Assembly: GCF_947500255.1 (NCBI RefSeq)
Contig: NZ_CANMRL010000001.1
Location: 806,001 to 870,000 of the forward strand
DNA: 64,000 bases
From: an uncultured Psychroserpens sp.
Lineage (GTDB): Bacteria > Bacteroidota > Bacteroidia > Flavobacteriales > Flavobacteriaceae
Direction: 5' to 3'
Positions 16,846 to 25,720 of this stretch are shown piece by piece. The notes below the pieces were generated by a model. That model did no database searches. It was not told the origin of the DNA and saw only the letters and a list, made by a program, of their open reading frames with translations. The translations under genes and the position numbers were made by a program. Every line of letters starts with the position of its first letter. Positions within the stretch are counted from its first letter, which is position 1.

Positions 16846-17811
16846 ATGCCTAAAGTATTAATCATTGGTGCCGGCGGACAAATTGGGTCTGAACTTACAT
16901 TTAAATTAAAAGATATTTATGGATCTGAGAATGTTGTTGCTAGCGATATAGGCTATCACAACCTTGAAGTCGTTAATTCTGGCATCTTTGAAATTGTTGA
17001 TGCCCAAGACTACAACTCTATAAAAATTTGTGTTGAAAAGCACAATATTGATACCGTTTACTTAATGGCTGCTATGCTAAGTGCTACTGGTGAAAAATAC
17101 CCTATGAAAGCATGGGATCTTAATATGAATTCTCTATTTCATGTATTGAATTTGGCTAAAGACGGATTTATAAAACATATCTTTTGGCCGTCGAGTATAG
17201 CTGTTTTTGGACCAACAACGCCTACCGAAAATACACCTCAATATACCACCATGGAGCCAACTACTGTCTATGGTATTACAAAACAAGTTGGGGAACGTTG
17301 GTGTGAATATTATAATAAAAAGTATGGTGTAGATGTGAGAAGTATTAGGTATCCTGGTATCATTAGTTGGAAAACGATGCCTGGTGGAGGAACTACAGAT
17401 TATGCTGTTGAAATCTATCATCAAGCTATATTAGATAAGCATTATGATTGTTTTTTATCTGAGCATACAGAGTTACCAATGATGTATATGGATGATGCTA
17501 TTAATGCCACTGTTAATCTCATGCAAGCTCCTGCTGAACAGGTAAAAATTAGATCATCTTATAATTTAGGTGCTATTAGTTTTACACCGTTGACCATTTC
17601 CGAAGAAATAAAAAAACACATTCCAGATTTTGAAATCACTTACAGTCCTGACTACAGACAGCAAATTGCCGATAGTTGGCCAAAGTCAATAGACGATTCT
17701 GCAGCAAGAGAAGACTGGAACTGGAATCATGAATTTAATCTGGAAAAAATGACGACAGAAATGCTCAAGCAACTGGGCCGTAAGTATCAAGATTCAGAAA
17801 TTAACTCTTAA
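16846..17811 (+). CDS. SDR-type NAD-dependent L-threonine 3-dehydrogenase-like epimerase
   Basis: A 321-residue extended SDR. The Rossmann motif is at the N-terminus (VLIIGAGGQIGSEL), and the catalytic Tyr-Lys pair is in TTVYGITKQVGERW. Further marks are RSIRYPGIISWKTMPGGGTTDYA and the C-terminal WPKSIDDSAAREDWNW, a segment characteristic of the SDR-type threonine dehydrogenases found in Flavobacterium relatives. By family it oxidises L-threonine to 2-amino-3-ketobutyrate with NAD. A UDP-sugar epimerase is the alternative, but the GGGTTDYA/WPxSxDDSxAR pattern favours threonine dehydrogenase. Confidence 0.82.
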   Translation: MPKVLIIGAGGQIGSELTFKLKDIYGSENVVASDIGYHNLEVVNSGIFEIVDAQDYNSIKICVEKHNIDTVYLMAAMLSATGEKYPMKAWDLNMNSLFHVLNLAKDGFIKHIFWPSSIAVFGPTTPTENTPQYTTMEPTTVYGITKQVGERWCEYYNKKYGVDVRSIRYPGIISWKTMPGGGTTDYAVEIYHQAILDKHYDCFLSEHTELPMMYMDDAINATVNLMQAPAEQVKIRSSYNLGAISFTPLTISEEIKKHIPDFEITYSPDYRQQIADSWPKSIDDSAAREDWNWNHEFNLEKMTTEMLKQLGRKYQDSEINS

Positions 17812-17817
17812 TACCCT

Positions 17818-18477
17818 TTACTTTTCTCCATCCCATTCGGCATAGAACTGATCTAAAAACTGTTCCATAAACTTATGTCTATCGGTTGCGATTTTTTTGC
17901 CTGTATTGGTATTCATTCTATCTTTTAATAGCAATAGCTTTTCATAAAAATGATTAATTGTTGGAGCTTTAGAGGCTTTGTATTCCTCTTTGTTCATATT
18001 TAAATTTGGTTGAATAGATGGATCAAAGAGTTTTCGATTTTTAAATCCTCCATAATTAAAAGCTCTAGCCACTCCTATGGCTCCTATCGCATCCAAGCGA
18101 TCCGCATCTTGAATGACATCTAATTCTGGTGATTTAAATTTTTGAGTTTGGTTGCCTCCTTTAAATGAAATATTCTCAATGACATTAACAACATGTTCTA
18201 TGACTACCGAATCTACATTGATACCAAACAAAAATTCACGTGCCTTTTTAGGACCAACAGTTTCATCTCCATTATGAAATTTGCTATCTGCTATATCATG
18301 AAGCAAAGCGCCTAACGCTACTGTAAACTCATCAACAATTTCGTCCTTAGTGATAAGTAAGGCATTATTATAGACTCTTAGGATATGAAACCAATCATGA
18401 CCGCCTTCTGCATTTTCTAATGTTGTTTTCACAAATGCTTTAGTGAGTTGAATTTGGTGGTGTTGTGCCTCTGTCAT
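17818..18477 (-). CDS. HD-domain phosphohydrolase
   Basis: A 219-residue cytosolic protein with the HD metal-binding set: HDWFHILRVYNNA (first His), GALLHDIADSKFH (HD pair), and VIQDADRLDAIGAIGVARAF (last Asp). This is the YedJ/PF01966-type uncharacterised hydrolase pattern, probably acting on a nucleotide or phosphate ester. Its start overlaps the stop of the upstream acyltransferase by 4 bp, so they form a two-gene operon. Confidence 0.85.
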   Translation of the reverse strand: MTEAQHHQIQLTKAFVKTTLENAEGGHDWFHILRVYNNALLITKDEIVDEFTVALGALLHDIADSKFHNGDETVGPKKAREFLFGINVDSVVIEHVVNVIENISFKGGNQTQKFKSPELDVIQDADRLDAIGAIGVARAFNYGGFKNRKLFDPSIQPNLNMNKEEYKASKAPTINHFYEKLLLLKDRMNTNTGKKIATDRHKFMEQFLDQFYAEWDGEK

Positions 18478-19217
18478 TTTTTTAGAATTATAGAACTCGT
18501 TATTGTATTCTCTATTGTTTTGACTAATTTTTTATGGTCCTCTACCTCAGACAAATCAATAGGTTGATGTACCTTAAATTTGATATAACTTCCTATTCCC
18601 ATTGGGAACTTACCATATCGCAATGTTTTCCATGAATTATTTACAGTTATAGGAACGATAAGTGCAGATGGCGTGTTTTCCATTAAGAGTTCCAGCCCTC
18701 TTGTTTTAAATTGTTTTGGTTCACCTGTCTTGCTTCGTGTTCCTTCAGGAAAAATAACTGCTGCTCGATTGGTATCCTCTATATATTTTGCAAAAGTAAC
18801 CATTGCAGGTAAGGCTTGTCTTGGGTTTTTACGATCTATTAATACAGAGCCGCCATGACGCAAATTATACGACACACTAGGAAATCCTTTTCCTAATTCT
18901 TTTTTAGCAACAAACTTCACATGATGTCGTCGCATATACCACATTATTGGTGATATATCATACATACTTTGATGATTAGAAACGATAAGTAATGGTTTGT
19001 TTTTAGGAATCTCATAGTCATTATTCCAAGAAAACCGAGTTCCTAAAACATTTAAGCATCGCATTAAACAAAATTGAAGTGCATCAACACAAATTTTATG
19101 AGCTTGATATCCAAAAACATTATAGCAAAACCACTGTATCGGGTGAAAAATAAGTAAGGTTAATCCAAAGACTATAAAATAGACAACGGTTAAAGGATAA
19201 GCTAGTATTTTTTGCAT
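18474..19217 (-). CDS. plsC: 1-acyl-sn-glycerol-3-phosphate acyltransferase
   Basis: A 247-residue membrane-associated PlsC-family enzyme. An N-terminal hydrophobic helix (about 5-28) is followed by the catalytic NHQSMYD (HxxxxD) motif, the substrate-binding VIFPEGTRSKTG, and ALIVPITVNNSW. It acylates lysophosphatidic acid to phosphatidic acid in phospholipid synthesis. It is followed by the overlapping HD hydrolase gene. The length and motif order are normal. Confidence 0.88.
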   Translation of the reverse strand: MQKILAYPLTVVYFIVFGLTLLIFHPIQWFCYNVFGYQAHKICVDALQFCLMRCLNVLGTRFSWNNDYEIPKNKPLLIVSNHQSMYDISPIMWYMRRHHVKFVAKKELGKGFPSVSYNLRHGGSVLIDRKNPRQALPAMVTFAKYIEDTNRAAVIFPEGTRSKTGEPKQFKTRGLELLMENTPSALIVPITVNNSWKTLRYGKFPMGIGSYIKFKVHQPIDLSEVEDHKKLVKTIENTITSSIILKK

Positions 19218-19252
19218 GTTGTAAAATTAATTGAATGAAAATAATACACAAA

Positions 19253-19277
19253 AAAACCACGATCAAATCGTGGTTTT
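19253..19277 (-). terminator. Intrinsic terminator of the bacilliredoxin gene
   Basis: An 11-bp stem, AAAACCACGAT (19253-19263) with ATCGTGGTTTT (19267-19277), with an A-run before it that reads as a T-run on the minus strand. It lies 25 bp past the bacilliredoxin stop. Confidence 0.8.
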
Positions 19278-19301
19278 ATATACTATTTTATGCAATGCTC
19301 T

Positions 19302-19712
19302 TTAACAATGGTCGTTATAAGCATCCATTAAATTTTCAGAAATTAATTCTGCTGGACGACCTTCAATATGATGACGCTCTAACATATGAACTAATTCACC
19401 ATCTTTAAATAAAGCCATACTTGGCGAGCTTGGAGGAAATGGCACCATATGTGCTCTTGCTGCATCTACAGCCTCTCTATCTACACCTGCAAAAACCGTA
19501 ACGATATGGTCAGGGCGTTTTGCATTTTGTAAACTCTGTCTCGCTCCAGGACGAGCATTGGCAGCTGCACAACCGCAAACCGAATTTACAACTACTAAGG
19601 TTGTTCCTTCTTTTGCTAAAGCAGCTTCGACAGCTTCAGCTGTCTGTAATTCTTCAAAACCAACGTTGGTTAAATCTTCACGCATAGGTTTTACTAATTC
19701 TGCTGGATACAT
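19302..19712 (-). CDS. BrxA/BrxB-family bacilliredoxin
   Basis: A 136-residue thioredoxin-fold protein of the former DUF1094 family. It has the typical start MYPAELVKPMREDLTNVGF, the active site VNSVCGCAAANARPG (CGC motif), and VPFPPSSPSMALFKDGELVHMLERHHIEGR. Family members remove bacillithiol from mixed disulfides on proteins. The CGC motif is the known redox site in BrxA/B. It has its own promoter box and terminator, so it is probably monocistronic. Confidence 0.92.
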   Translation of the reverse strand: MYPAELVKPMREDLTNVGFEELQTAEAVEAALAKEGTTLVVVNSVCGCAAANARPGARQSLQNAKRPDHIVTVFAGVDREAVDAARAHMVPFPPSSPSMALFKDGELVHMLERHHIEGRPAELISENLMDAYNDHC

Positions 19713-19744
19713 ATTTTTGTTTTTTAATTATTACTATTGAATTG

Positions 19745-19752
19745 CAAAGATA
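19745..19752 (-). promoter_or_regulatory. Bacteroidota -7 promoter box TATCTTTG for the bacilliredoxin gene
   Basis: The minus strand reads TATCTTTG, an exact TAnnTTTG match, 32 bp before the start at 19712. No good TTG -33 was seen. Confidence 0.5.
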
Positions 19753-19828
19753 CGCAAAAATAGTGCGAAGAATGCACTAATCGGTAAGCAGTTTGAATGG
19801 TACCATTTAAGTTTTCAATAGCAGATCA

Positions 19829-20236
19829 TCACCTCATATAGGTGAGTAAAAATCCATCTGCTGCAACACCTTCATCTAATACAAGGCTTGTTGATGTTAT
19901 CGAAACTACAGCATAATTAACATTATTAATTACTATCGTTGCATCACTTCCTGTTGAAGTCATTACAGAATAATCATAAGTACCTGTTGGTAGACCATCA
20001 TAAATTACAAGTTCAACATTAGTGTTAGTAACAGTTAACTCTTGGGCATTAAGATTAAAATCCCAAGTGATTAATCCTACTGGAAAATCATCATCTATCC
20101 CAGCCAAGCCTCCAGATACGTTAACCAAAGACCATTCGCCATGTAGTGTAGATTCATTATTTGATGCACCATCATCGTCATTATTGCACGAAAACACGAA
20201 CATTGTAAATATCAATAGATAAATATAGGATTTCAT
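19829..20236 (-). CDS. Surface-type lipocalin-like lipoprotein
   Basis: A 135-residue protein: lipoprotein signal (MKSYIYLLIFTMFVFSCNNDDDG, Cys17) then a beta-strand-rich domain starting LHGEWSLVNVSGG and ending VAADGFLLTYMR. The layout matches lipocalin-like small lipoproteins of this phylum. The acidic run directly after the lipidated Cys (CNNDDD) resembles the lipoprotein export signal that sends proteins to the cell surface in flavobacteria. No ligand can be inferred. Confidence 0.7.
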   Translation of the reverse strand: MKSYIYLLIFTMFVFSCNNDDDGASNNESTLHGEWSLVNVSGGLAGIDDDFPVGLITWDFNLNAQELTVTNTNVELVIYDGLPTGTYDYSVMTSTGSDATIVINNVNYAVVSITSTSLVLDEGVAADGFLLTYMR

Positions 20237-20362
20237 AATACAATCGATTTTATACTAAGAAGATACTAAAACCTTAAAAAGGTTGCGTCTAATCGTAACA
20301 AAATCTAAAAAAATCTACTAACAAATAGTATATTTGAAATCAACAATAAATAACAGTCGTAC

Positions 20363-21157
20363 ATGAGTTTTGCAAAATGGGTAGGAGGTGCTTTAGGATG
20401 GTCTTTTGGCGGACCTATAGGCGCTATAATTGGTCTCGCTATTGGAAGTTTAATTGATGGTGCAGCCGAACAAAGTGGCTTTTTATTAAATGAAGGAAAT
20501 CCGAAGCAACAAAGACGTTCAAGACAGTCAACATCGCGTTCGCGTTCGCGAACGCAAACACGTACAAGACCACAAACACAATCTGGGGATTTTGAAGTGA
20601 GCCTTTTAATATTAGCATCTGTTATTATCAAAGCCGATGGTATTCAAGATCAACGTGAATTGGATTATGTGCGTCAGCAATTTGTAAGTATGTATGGAAA
20701 ACAAAGAGCCAATCACGCTTTTAAATTGTTTAAAAACATCAATAAACAAAATATCCCTACGCGTAAAGTGTGCTTGCAAATCAAGCAAATGATGGATCAC
20801 TCTTCACGATTGCAACTGCTTCATTTTCTCTTCGGAATAGCAAAGGCAGATGGTATGGTTACTGATAACGAGGTGTCACAGATCTATATGATTTCGGGGT
20901 ATTTAGGGATAAGTACTCGTGACTATGGAAGCATTAAAGCCATGTTCTACAATAGTAGTGATAATGCTTATAAGATTTTAGAAATTACTAAAGATGCAAC
21001 AGATGACGAAGTTAAAAGAGCCTATCGAAAGATGGCAAAAAAGTACCATCCAGATAAAGTGATTCATTTAGGAAAAGAGCATCAAAAAGGCGCAGAAGAA
21101 AAATTCAGACAAGTGCAATTAGCTTATGAGCAATTGCAGAAGGAACGTGGCTTTTAA
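20363..21157 (+). CDS. TerB-like/DnaJ-domain co-chaperone (DjlA-like)
   Basis: A 264-residue protein in three parts. First is a Gly-rich hydrophobic N-terminus ([21 protein letters not shown]) that may insert in or contact membrane. A low-complexity Ser/Arg/Thr linker (about 53-75) follows, then a TerB-like helical domain (about 80-185, [34 protein letters not shown]). The C-terminal J domain is [20 protein letters not shown] with KYHPDK (HPD motif). The order is that of DjlA. It probably stimulates a DnaK at the membrane. The linker codons create a 14-bp GC-rich palindrome. Confidence 0.82.
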   Translation: MSFAKWVGGALGWSFGGPIGAIIGLAIGSLIDGAAEQSGFLLNEGNPKQQRRSRQSTSRSRSRTQTRTRPQTQSGDFEVSLLILASVIIKADGIQDQRELDYVRQQFVSMYGKQRANHAFKLFKNINKQNIPTRKVCLQIKQMMDHSSRLQLLHFLFGIAKADGMVTDNEVSQIYMISGYLGISTRDYGSIKAMFYNSSDNAYKILEITKDATDDEVKRAYRKMAKKYHPDKVIHLGKEHQKGAEEKFRQVQLAYEQLQKERGF

Positions 21158-21159
21158 TA

Positions 21160-21303
21160 TTATTTATCTTTATTATTTATACGCTTTTCAACGTCTTTAT
21201 AGTAGCGTTTTTCTTTGTATTTCCTGTAGATAAATACAGCAACCACAATTAAGGCAAGAATCATAAATCCGCCTTTACCAGTAACATATTCAATGAGTTT
21301 CAT
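21160..21303 (-). CDS. Putative 47-residue single-span membrane protein
   Basis: The minus strand has a 47-codon frame: MKLIEYVTGKGGF, a hydrophobic helix (MILALIVVAVFIY, about 14-26) and a long basic tail (RKYKEKRYYKDVEKRINNKDK). Its stop is 2 bp from the convergent DnaJ-like gene's stop. The clear N-out, basic C-in layout suggests a real small inner-membrane protein. No family was recognised. Confidence 0.45.
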   Translation of the reverse strand: MKLIEYVTGKGGFMILALIVVAVFIYRKYKEKRYYKDVEKRINNKDK

Positions 21304-21391
21304 AATAGTATATTAGGGTCTTATAGTCGTTGCTAAATATAGAACTTTCATTTTTATAGCTTATTTTAGAATCATCAAATAATGGATCGCT

Positions 21392-21715
21392 ATGGATAAA
21401 GCACAGGTAAAACAAACTATTTTGGAGGAGATCTCTAAAACTGAAGCATCAATAGAACATTATAAAGAACTTACCAAGCCCATTTCTCCAAATGATGCCA
21501 TTGGTCGTGTGAGTAGAATGGATGCCATAAATAACAAAAGTGTTAATGAAGCCTCATTACGACAAGCTGAAATCAAACTCAATAATTTAAAACGTGTATG
21601 GTCAAAAATTGATGATACCGACTTTGGTTTATGCTTGAAATGTAAACAGCAAATACCAGTTGGGAGAATCTTGATAAGACCTGAAAGTTTATTGTGTGTT
21701 AACTGTGCGAGATAA
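21392..21715 (+). CDS. TraR/DksA-type zinc-finger protein
   Basis: A 107-residue protein with an N-terminal coiled-coil (KAQVKQTILEEISKTEASIEHYKEL) and a C-terminal C4 finger: LCLKCKQQIPVGR then LLCVNCAR. The usual DksA tip acidic residues are not obvious (DAIGRVSRMDAINN at the tip). It could bind the RNA polymerase secondary channel like DksA, but the shorter length means that is a family-level inference. It is followed 10 bp later by the transporter gene. Confidence 0.75.
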   Translation: MDKAQVKQTILEEISKTEASIEHYKELTKPISPNDAIGRVSRMDAINNKSVNEASLRQAEIKLNNLKRVWSKIDDTDFGLCLKCKQQIPVGRILIRPESLLCVNCAR

Positions 21716-21725
21716 TTTATAAATT

Positions 21726-22934
21726 ATGCAGCAAACTCATTCTCTAAATGCTTTTTTATACGCCATTTCCTACGGAATTGAAAGAGCTTCATATTATGGA
21801 GTGAGATCTATTATTGTATTGTATATGGTTAGCGAAAGTATCCAGATGACCAATAGTGAAGCCCTTTATTTTTACGGCATCCTTACCTCAAGTTTCTATG
21901 GATCAAAATTATTAGGAGCTCTGTTGGGGGATTTACTTATTGGTAATAAATTAGCACTATTAATTGGTGGCTTATTGCAAGCTTTTAGTTGTTTTATACT
22001 ATGTATTCCAACATTATCATTTTTCTATATTGGAATTATCTTTTTTGTTATTGGAAATGGATTGTTATCTCCTAATCTATTAGCGCAATTTGGCAAGCAA
22101 TATTCAAATAAACCAAAGCTTGTTGACTCTGGTTTTACAGGACTTTACTTCTTTATAAATTTTGGTGCATTTTTAGGTGTTGCAATTATTACCTTACTTG
22201 CTAATAAATACATGGCTTATGGATTTGTTTTTAGCGGTATATTGTTAATTATATCCACATTGATGGCCTATTTTCTTATTGACTCAAAACCAACGTACGA
22301 CAAAAACAAAACAGATAATGACAAAATCAAAAGTTTTATTTTTGTTTTTGCCGCTCTTGTATTTTCAGTAGTTTTTTGGGCTTCATATGACGCGTCAGCA
22401 GAACTCATGTATTCTCATACATATGGTTCAAAATCAAGCAGTTTTATAATGCAAAACATACCCGTAATTGTTGGAATTGTTCTCGGGTTTTTACTTACTA
22501 TTATTTGGACATTTGTTTATACCAATCAATTCTCTAAATTTTGTATCGGATTAATTTTGTCTGCTTTTGCTATAAGTCTACTCATTTATTTTCCTGAAAA
22601 CCCTTCTGACGGTAATACATCAACATTATTATTTTCATTTATCTTATTGTCTATTGGTGAAACTTTTTTAGGACCTATGCTATATGCTACTATAACACGT
22701 TATACAAATCCAAAATATTTAGCTATAATATTTAGCTTAGTCACTATTCCGATATTCATATTCAATAAAATAGCGTTTAATATTCGAGATTATTTTGATG
22801 AAATTAGCCCTTCTGGTATATTAATTGCTATAACTTTCGCACTTGCATTTTATGGGTTAATTTCCATACTAATGTGGTTTTTTCAAAAAAGAGATGATCA
22901 AAATGTATTGTCTGAACATGAATTAATAGAATAA
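21726..22934 (+). CDS. Proton-dependent oligopeptide transporter (POT/PTR2 family, MFS)
   Basis: A 402-residue protein with about 11-12 membrane helices. The N-terminal motif YGIERASYYGVRSIIVLYM matches the ExxERFSYYG proton and substrate signature of POT carriers. GLYFFINFGAFLG matches the FYxxINxG signature. At 402 residues it is shorter than the 450-500 of typical members. It imports di- or tripeptides with protons, by family. The 10-bp gap from the DksA-like gene suggests co-transcription. Confidence 0.8.
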   Translation: MQQTHSLNAFLYAISYGIERASYYGVRSIIVLYMVSESIQMTNSEALYFYGILTSSFYGSKLLGALLGDLLIGNKLALLIGGLLQAFSCFILCIPTLSFFYIGIIFFVIGNGLLSPNLLAQFGKQYSNKPKLVDSGFTGLYFFINFGAFLGVAIITLLANKYMAYGFVFSGILLIISTLMAYFLIDSKPTYDKNKTDNDKIKSFIFVFAALVFSVVFWASYDASAELMYSHTYGSKSSSFIMQNIPVIVGIVLGFLLTIIWTFVYTNQFSKFCIGLILSAFAISLLIYFPENPSDGNTSTLLFSFILLSIGETFLGPMLYATITRYTNPKYLAIIFSLVTIPIFIFNKIAFNIRDYFDEISPSGILIAITFALAFYGLISILMWFFQKRDDQNVLSEHELIE

Positions 22935-22982
22935 TTTTAGGAGACCTTTTGAGCTTTTGACCATTAATAAGTAAAAGCATGT

Positions 22983-23525
22983 ATGAGTGATCAAGACATT
23001 TTAGTACTTTTTAAAAACGGTCAGCGTGATAAGGCGTTTAAAAAACTCTATCGCCTTTATCCAAGAATAGAGAAGCTTGTGCTCTCCAAAGGCGGAAATA
23101 AAGCAGATGCCAATGATGTGTTTCAAGAAGCATTAATCATTTTAAATCGAAATTTAGAAACCTCAAACTTTAAATTAACCTCGTCGTTTTATACCTATCT
23201 CTATTCGGTATCACGATTTGTGTGGTCAGATATTCAAAAAAACCTCTCGAAACAGCAATTACAACAACTCAATGCGCAAGAAGTTGAAGTATTTCAAGCT
23301 GTTATAGAAGAAAAAAAATACCAACTTGCCGAACATGCTTTTCTAGAAATTGGAAAACGATGTCAACAATTACTACAACTGTTTTACCACAAGGCCATGT
23401 CATTTCATGATATCGCTAATGTAATGCAATTTAAATCTTCAAAAATTGCAAAAAATCAGAAGTACAAATGCTTACAAAAAGCAAAAGACATTTATAAAAC
23501 CAAATTAAAATCGGTTCAATCCTAA
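22983..23525 (+). CDS. ECF-type RNA polymerase sigma factor
   Basis: A 180-residue sigma-70 family protein with region 2 (ILVLFKNGQRDKAFKKLYRLYP, ADANDVFQEALIILNRNL) and region 4 (CQQLLQLFYHKAMSFHDIANVMQF, SSKIAKNQKYKCLQKAK). There is no region 3, as expected for ECF factors. The gene directly downstream (11 bp) encodes a membrane protein with the layout of a cognate anti-sigma factor, so this is likely an envelope-signal-responsive pair. Confidence 0.85.
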   Translation: MSDQDILVLFKNGQRDKAFKKLYRLYPRIEKLVLSKGGNKADANDVFQEALIILNRNLETSNFKLTSSFYTYLYSVSRFVWSDIQKNLSKQQLQQLNAQEVEVFQAVIEEKKYQLAEHAFLEIGKRCQQLLQLFYHKAMSFHDIANVMQFKSSKIAKNQKYKCLQKAKDIYKTKLKSVQS

Positions 23526-23536
23526 ATCAAAAAAGC

Positions 23537-25684
23537 ATGGAAACTTATAACCAACATATAGAACTCATTCACAGTTACCTCAACAATTTATTAAGCAAAG
23601 AGGAGCAACTAAACTTTGAAAATAAGCTCAAGACCAATGTAGAATTTAATACACTTTACAAAGAGCATATTGTTTTTGTAAATGGATTAGAGCGTATTAA
23701 AATTAAAGAAGATATCTTTAAAGCGAAACGCGCTTACACTACCCAAAAGTGGATAAAAATTTCAGGGATTTCAATCATTGTAATTGGAGCTTTAGTAATG
23801 CTATATACTATAGTTTTTAATACTTCGGAAATTGAACCAGCTTCAAACAACGATAGTTTAAATACCATACTTCTAGATTCTGTATCAACTAAAAAAGCAG
23901 AGCATGATACTACAGTTGATTATTCTGAAGTAAAAACAGATAGCACAAAAACAGATTCTGAAGTTGAGATTAGCTATACCACAACTACCACTAACAAAAA
24001 GTTTGGAAGTATCTCCGAAACACAAGTCAATATCCAAAAGAAGCCTCAAAACATTAAAATCGATGTTACTAACGATACGATAATTAAGTGCAAAGAAGGA
24101 ACCATTTTAAAAATCAAAAAAGGAACTTTCATCAATCCAAACACACAGCAAATTGTTACTGGTAAAATCAACCTAAACGTAACAGAGTATTACAAATTAT
24201 CAGATATATTACTCGCAAATCTTTCAACAGTATCCAATGGAAAACAATTAGAAACTGGTGGTATGCTTTATATAGAAGCCAAGCAAAATGGCACTGCATT
24301 AGAATTAAAGGATGGTACACCAATTGAGATTCAATTTCCGACGACAAACAAAAAACCAGAAATGCAATTATTCTCTGGGCAATGGTCAAATGATAATATC
24401 AATTGGACACTTCAGAGCGACGTTATAGATGGTTTAATAGTCCAAGAAGAAACTGTAGAAGTTCCATTTGCTATTGTAGAGCAAGTTCCAACATTTCCAG
24501 GTTGTGAGGCCGAAGACAATGAGACTAGAAAAAAATGTACCGAAAATGCTATCTCTAAATTTATTAGTCGGAATTTTAATACTGAAACAGGTATTAGTTT
24601 AGGGTTATCTGGCAAACAGCGTATCAACTGTATTTTTAAAATCGATCAAGGTGGGAATGTAGTCTTTATTCAAACTCGTGCAGCACATCCTAGACTAAGC
24701 GAAGAAGCCGATCGCGTACTTAATCTCTTACCACAATTCAATCCAGGAGTACAACGTGGTAGAACAGTAATTGTGCCTTACTCCTTACCTATAGTTTTTA
24801 CTATTGAGGGTGAATCTACGAATACTAATACACGATTCTCTAATTTGGATAGTATATCTACAAATCCAATAGCAGTTAGTATTGATCCTTTAAACATAAA
24901 GCCTATTATTGAAATGGATACCATATACACAGAACGTCGTGGTATGGTAGAGCTCATTAGAGAAGTAATGCACGACAAGGATTTCCCAGTAGACTCGCTG
25001 TTTATTATGGAATGGGAAAACTACAAGAAGCAACGCTTAATTCGGGAACTTGATGTGATGAATAATAAACGTTTTGTTCTTAGAAAACCATTATTTGAAA
25101 TGCAAGGTACTAAGTTTAAAATTCTTGAAGATGACTCAATAACTCGAGGTGGACATGTTGTACGAATCCCTTGGGATGACAAAAAAATACCTACGACAAC
25201 CAGTATAATCAGAGTTGTACCAAAGCAAACCTTTTCGGCAGGAAGAGTTGCCGTTACCGCTAATCAATTTGACGAATTATTGGAAGAATCCAATTCGGAT
25301 ATATCATCCAGAGATGTGAGTTATTATGTTTTGAAAACGTCAAATTTAGGATGGATCAATTGTGATCGTTTTATCAATGGACGAACTAAACGTATCAAAT
25401 ACAAGCTCAAAATTAAAAATGCAGATGGTGCCAGTATAAGTATGGTGTTTAAATCTATGAATTCGGTTTTACCAAGTTGGTACACCAATGGAGTTTATGA
25501 TTTTCAAACTGTTGGTGCAGGTGAGCCGATTGTTCTTGTTGCTATTAAGCGCAAAAACGGAAAACTCTATTACGATACCATAGACACAACGACAAAGGTA
25601 AATCCACAACTTGATTTTGATTTTAAGGAAGTTAGTATTGGAGACTTAAAACAAGTGTTGGAGAAATTAAACAGTAGTCTTTAA
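23537..25684 (+). CDS. Large membrane protein: anti-sigma-like N-terminus plus TonB C-terminal-like domain
   Basis: A 715-residue protein. A cytosolic N-terminus with an ASD-like start (HIELIHSYLNNLLSKEEQLNFENKLKTN) is followed by one membrane helix (about 73-92, KWIKISGISIIVIGALVMLY) and a Ser/Thr/Lys linker. Residues about 315-420 resemble a TonB C-terminal domain (QVPTFPGCE, CIFKIDQGGNVVFIQTRAAHPRLSEEADRVLNLLPQF), including the fixed Pro-Gly-Cys entry. The remaining ~290 residues are beta-rich and unrecognised. By position after an ECF gene it is likely the regulator. The TonB-like domain may sense or transmit an envelope signal. Confidence 0.65.
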   Translation: METYNQHIELIHSYLNNLLSKEEQLNFENKLKTNVEFNTLYKEHIVFVNGLERIKIKEDIFKAKRAYTTQKWIKISGISIIVIGALVMLYTIVFNTSEIEPASNNDSLNTILLDSVSTKKAEHDTTVDYSEVKTDSTKTDSEVEISYTTTTTNKKFGSISETQVNIQKKPQNIKIDVTNDTIIKCKEGTILKIKKGTFINPNTQQIVTGKINLNVTEYYKLSDILLANLSTVSNGKQLETGGMLYIEAKQNGTALELKDGTPIEIQFPTTNKKPEMQLFSGQWSNDNINWTLQSDVIDGLIVQEETVEVPFAIVEQVPTFPGCEAEDNETRKKCTENAISKFISRNFNTETGISLGLSGKQRINCIFKIDQGGNVVFIQTRAAHPRLSEEADRVLNLLPQFNPGVQRGRTVIVPYSLPIVFTIEGESTNTNTRFSNLDSISTNPIAVSIDPLNIKPIIEMDTIYTERRGMVELIREVMHDKDFPVDSLFIMEWENYKKQRLIRELDVMNNKRFVLRKPLFEMQGTKFKILEDDSITRGGHVVRIPWDDKKIPTTTSIIRVVPKQTFSAGRVAVTANQFDELLEESNSDISSRDVSYYVLKTSNLGWINCDRFINGRTKRIKYKLKIKNADGASISMVFKSMNSVLPSWYTNGVYDFQTVGAGEPIVLVAIKRKNGKLYYDTIDTTTKVNPQLDFDFKEVSIGDLKQVLEKLNSSL

Positions 25685-25720
25685 TACATAGGTATTATTT
25701 TATGCGATTTTAGAAGTTAT

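Noticed and set aside
20542-20555. 14-bp GC-rich perfect palindrome GCGTTCGCGAACGC
   Set aside because: It falls inside the Ser/Arg/Thr low-complexity linker of the DnaJ-like protein and is explained by repeated Arg and Ser codons; no other copy was noticed in the window.
24168-24389. Minus-strand reading frame inside the anti-sigma-like gene
   Set aside because: No signal, motif or family pattern, and it is wholly covered by a well-supported gene on the plus strand.
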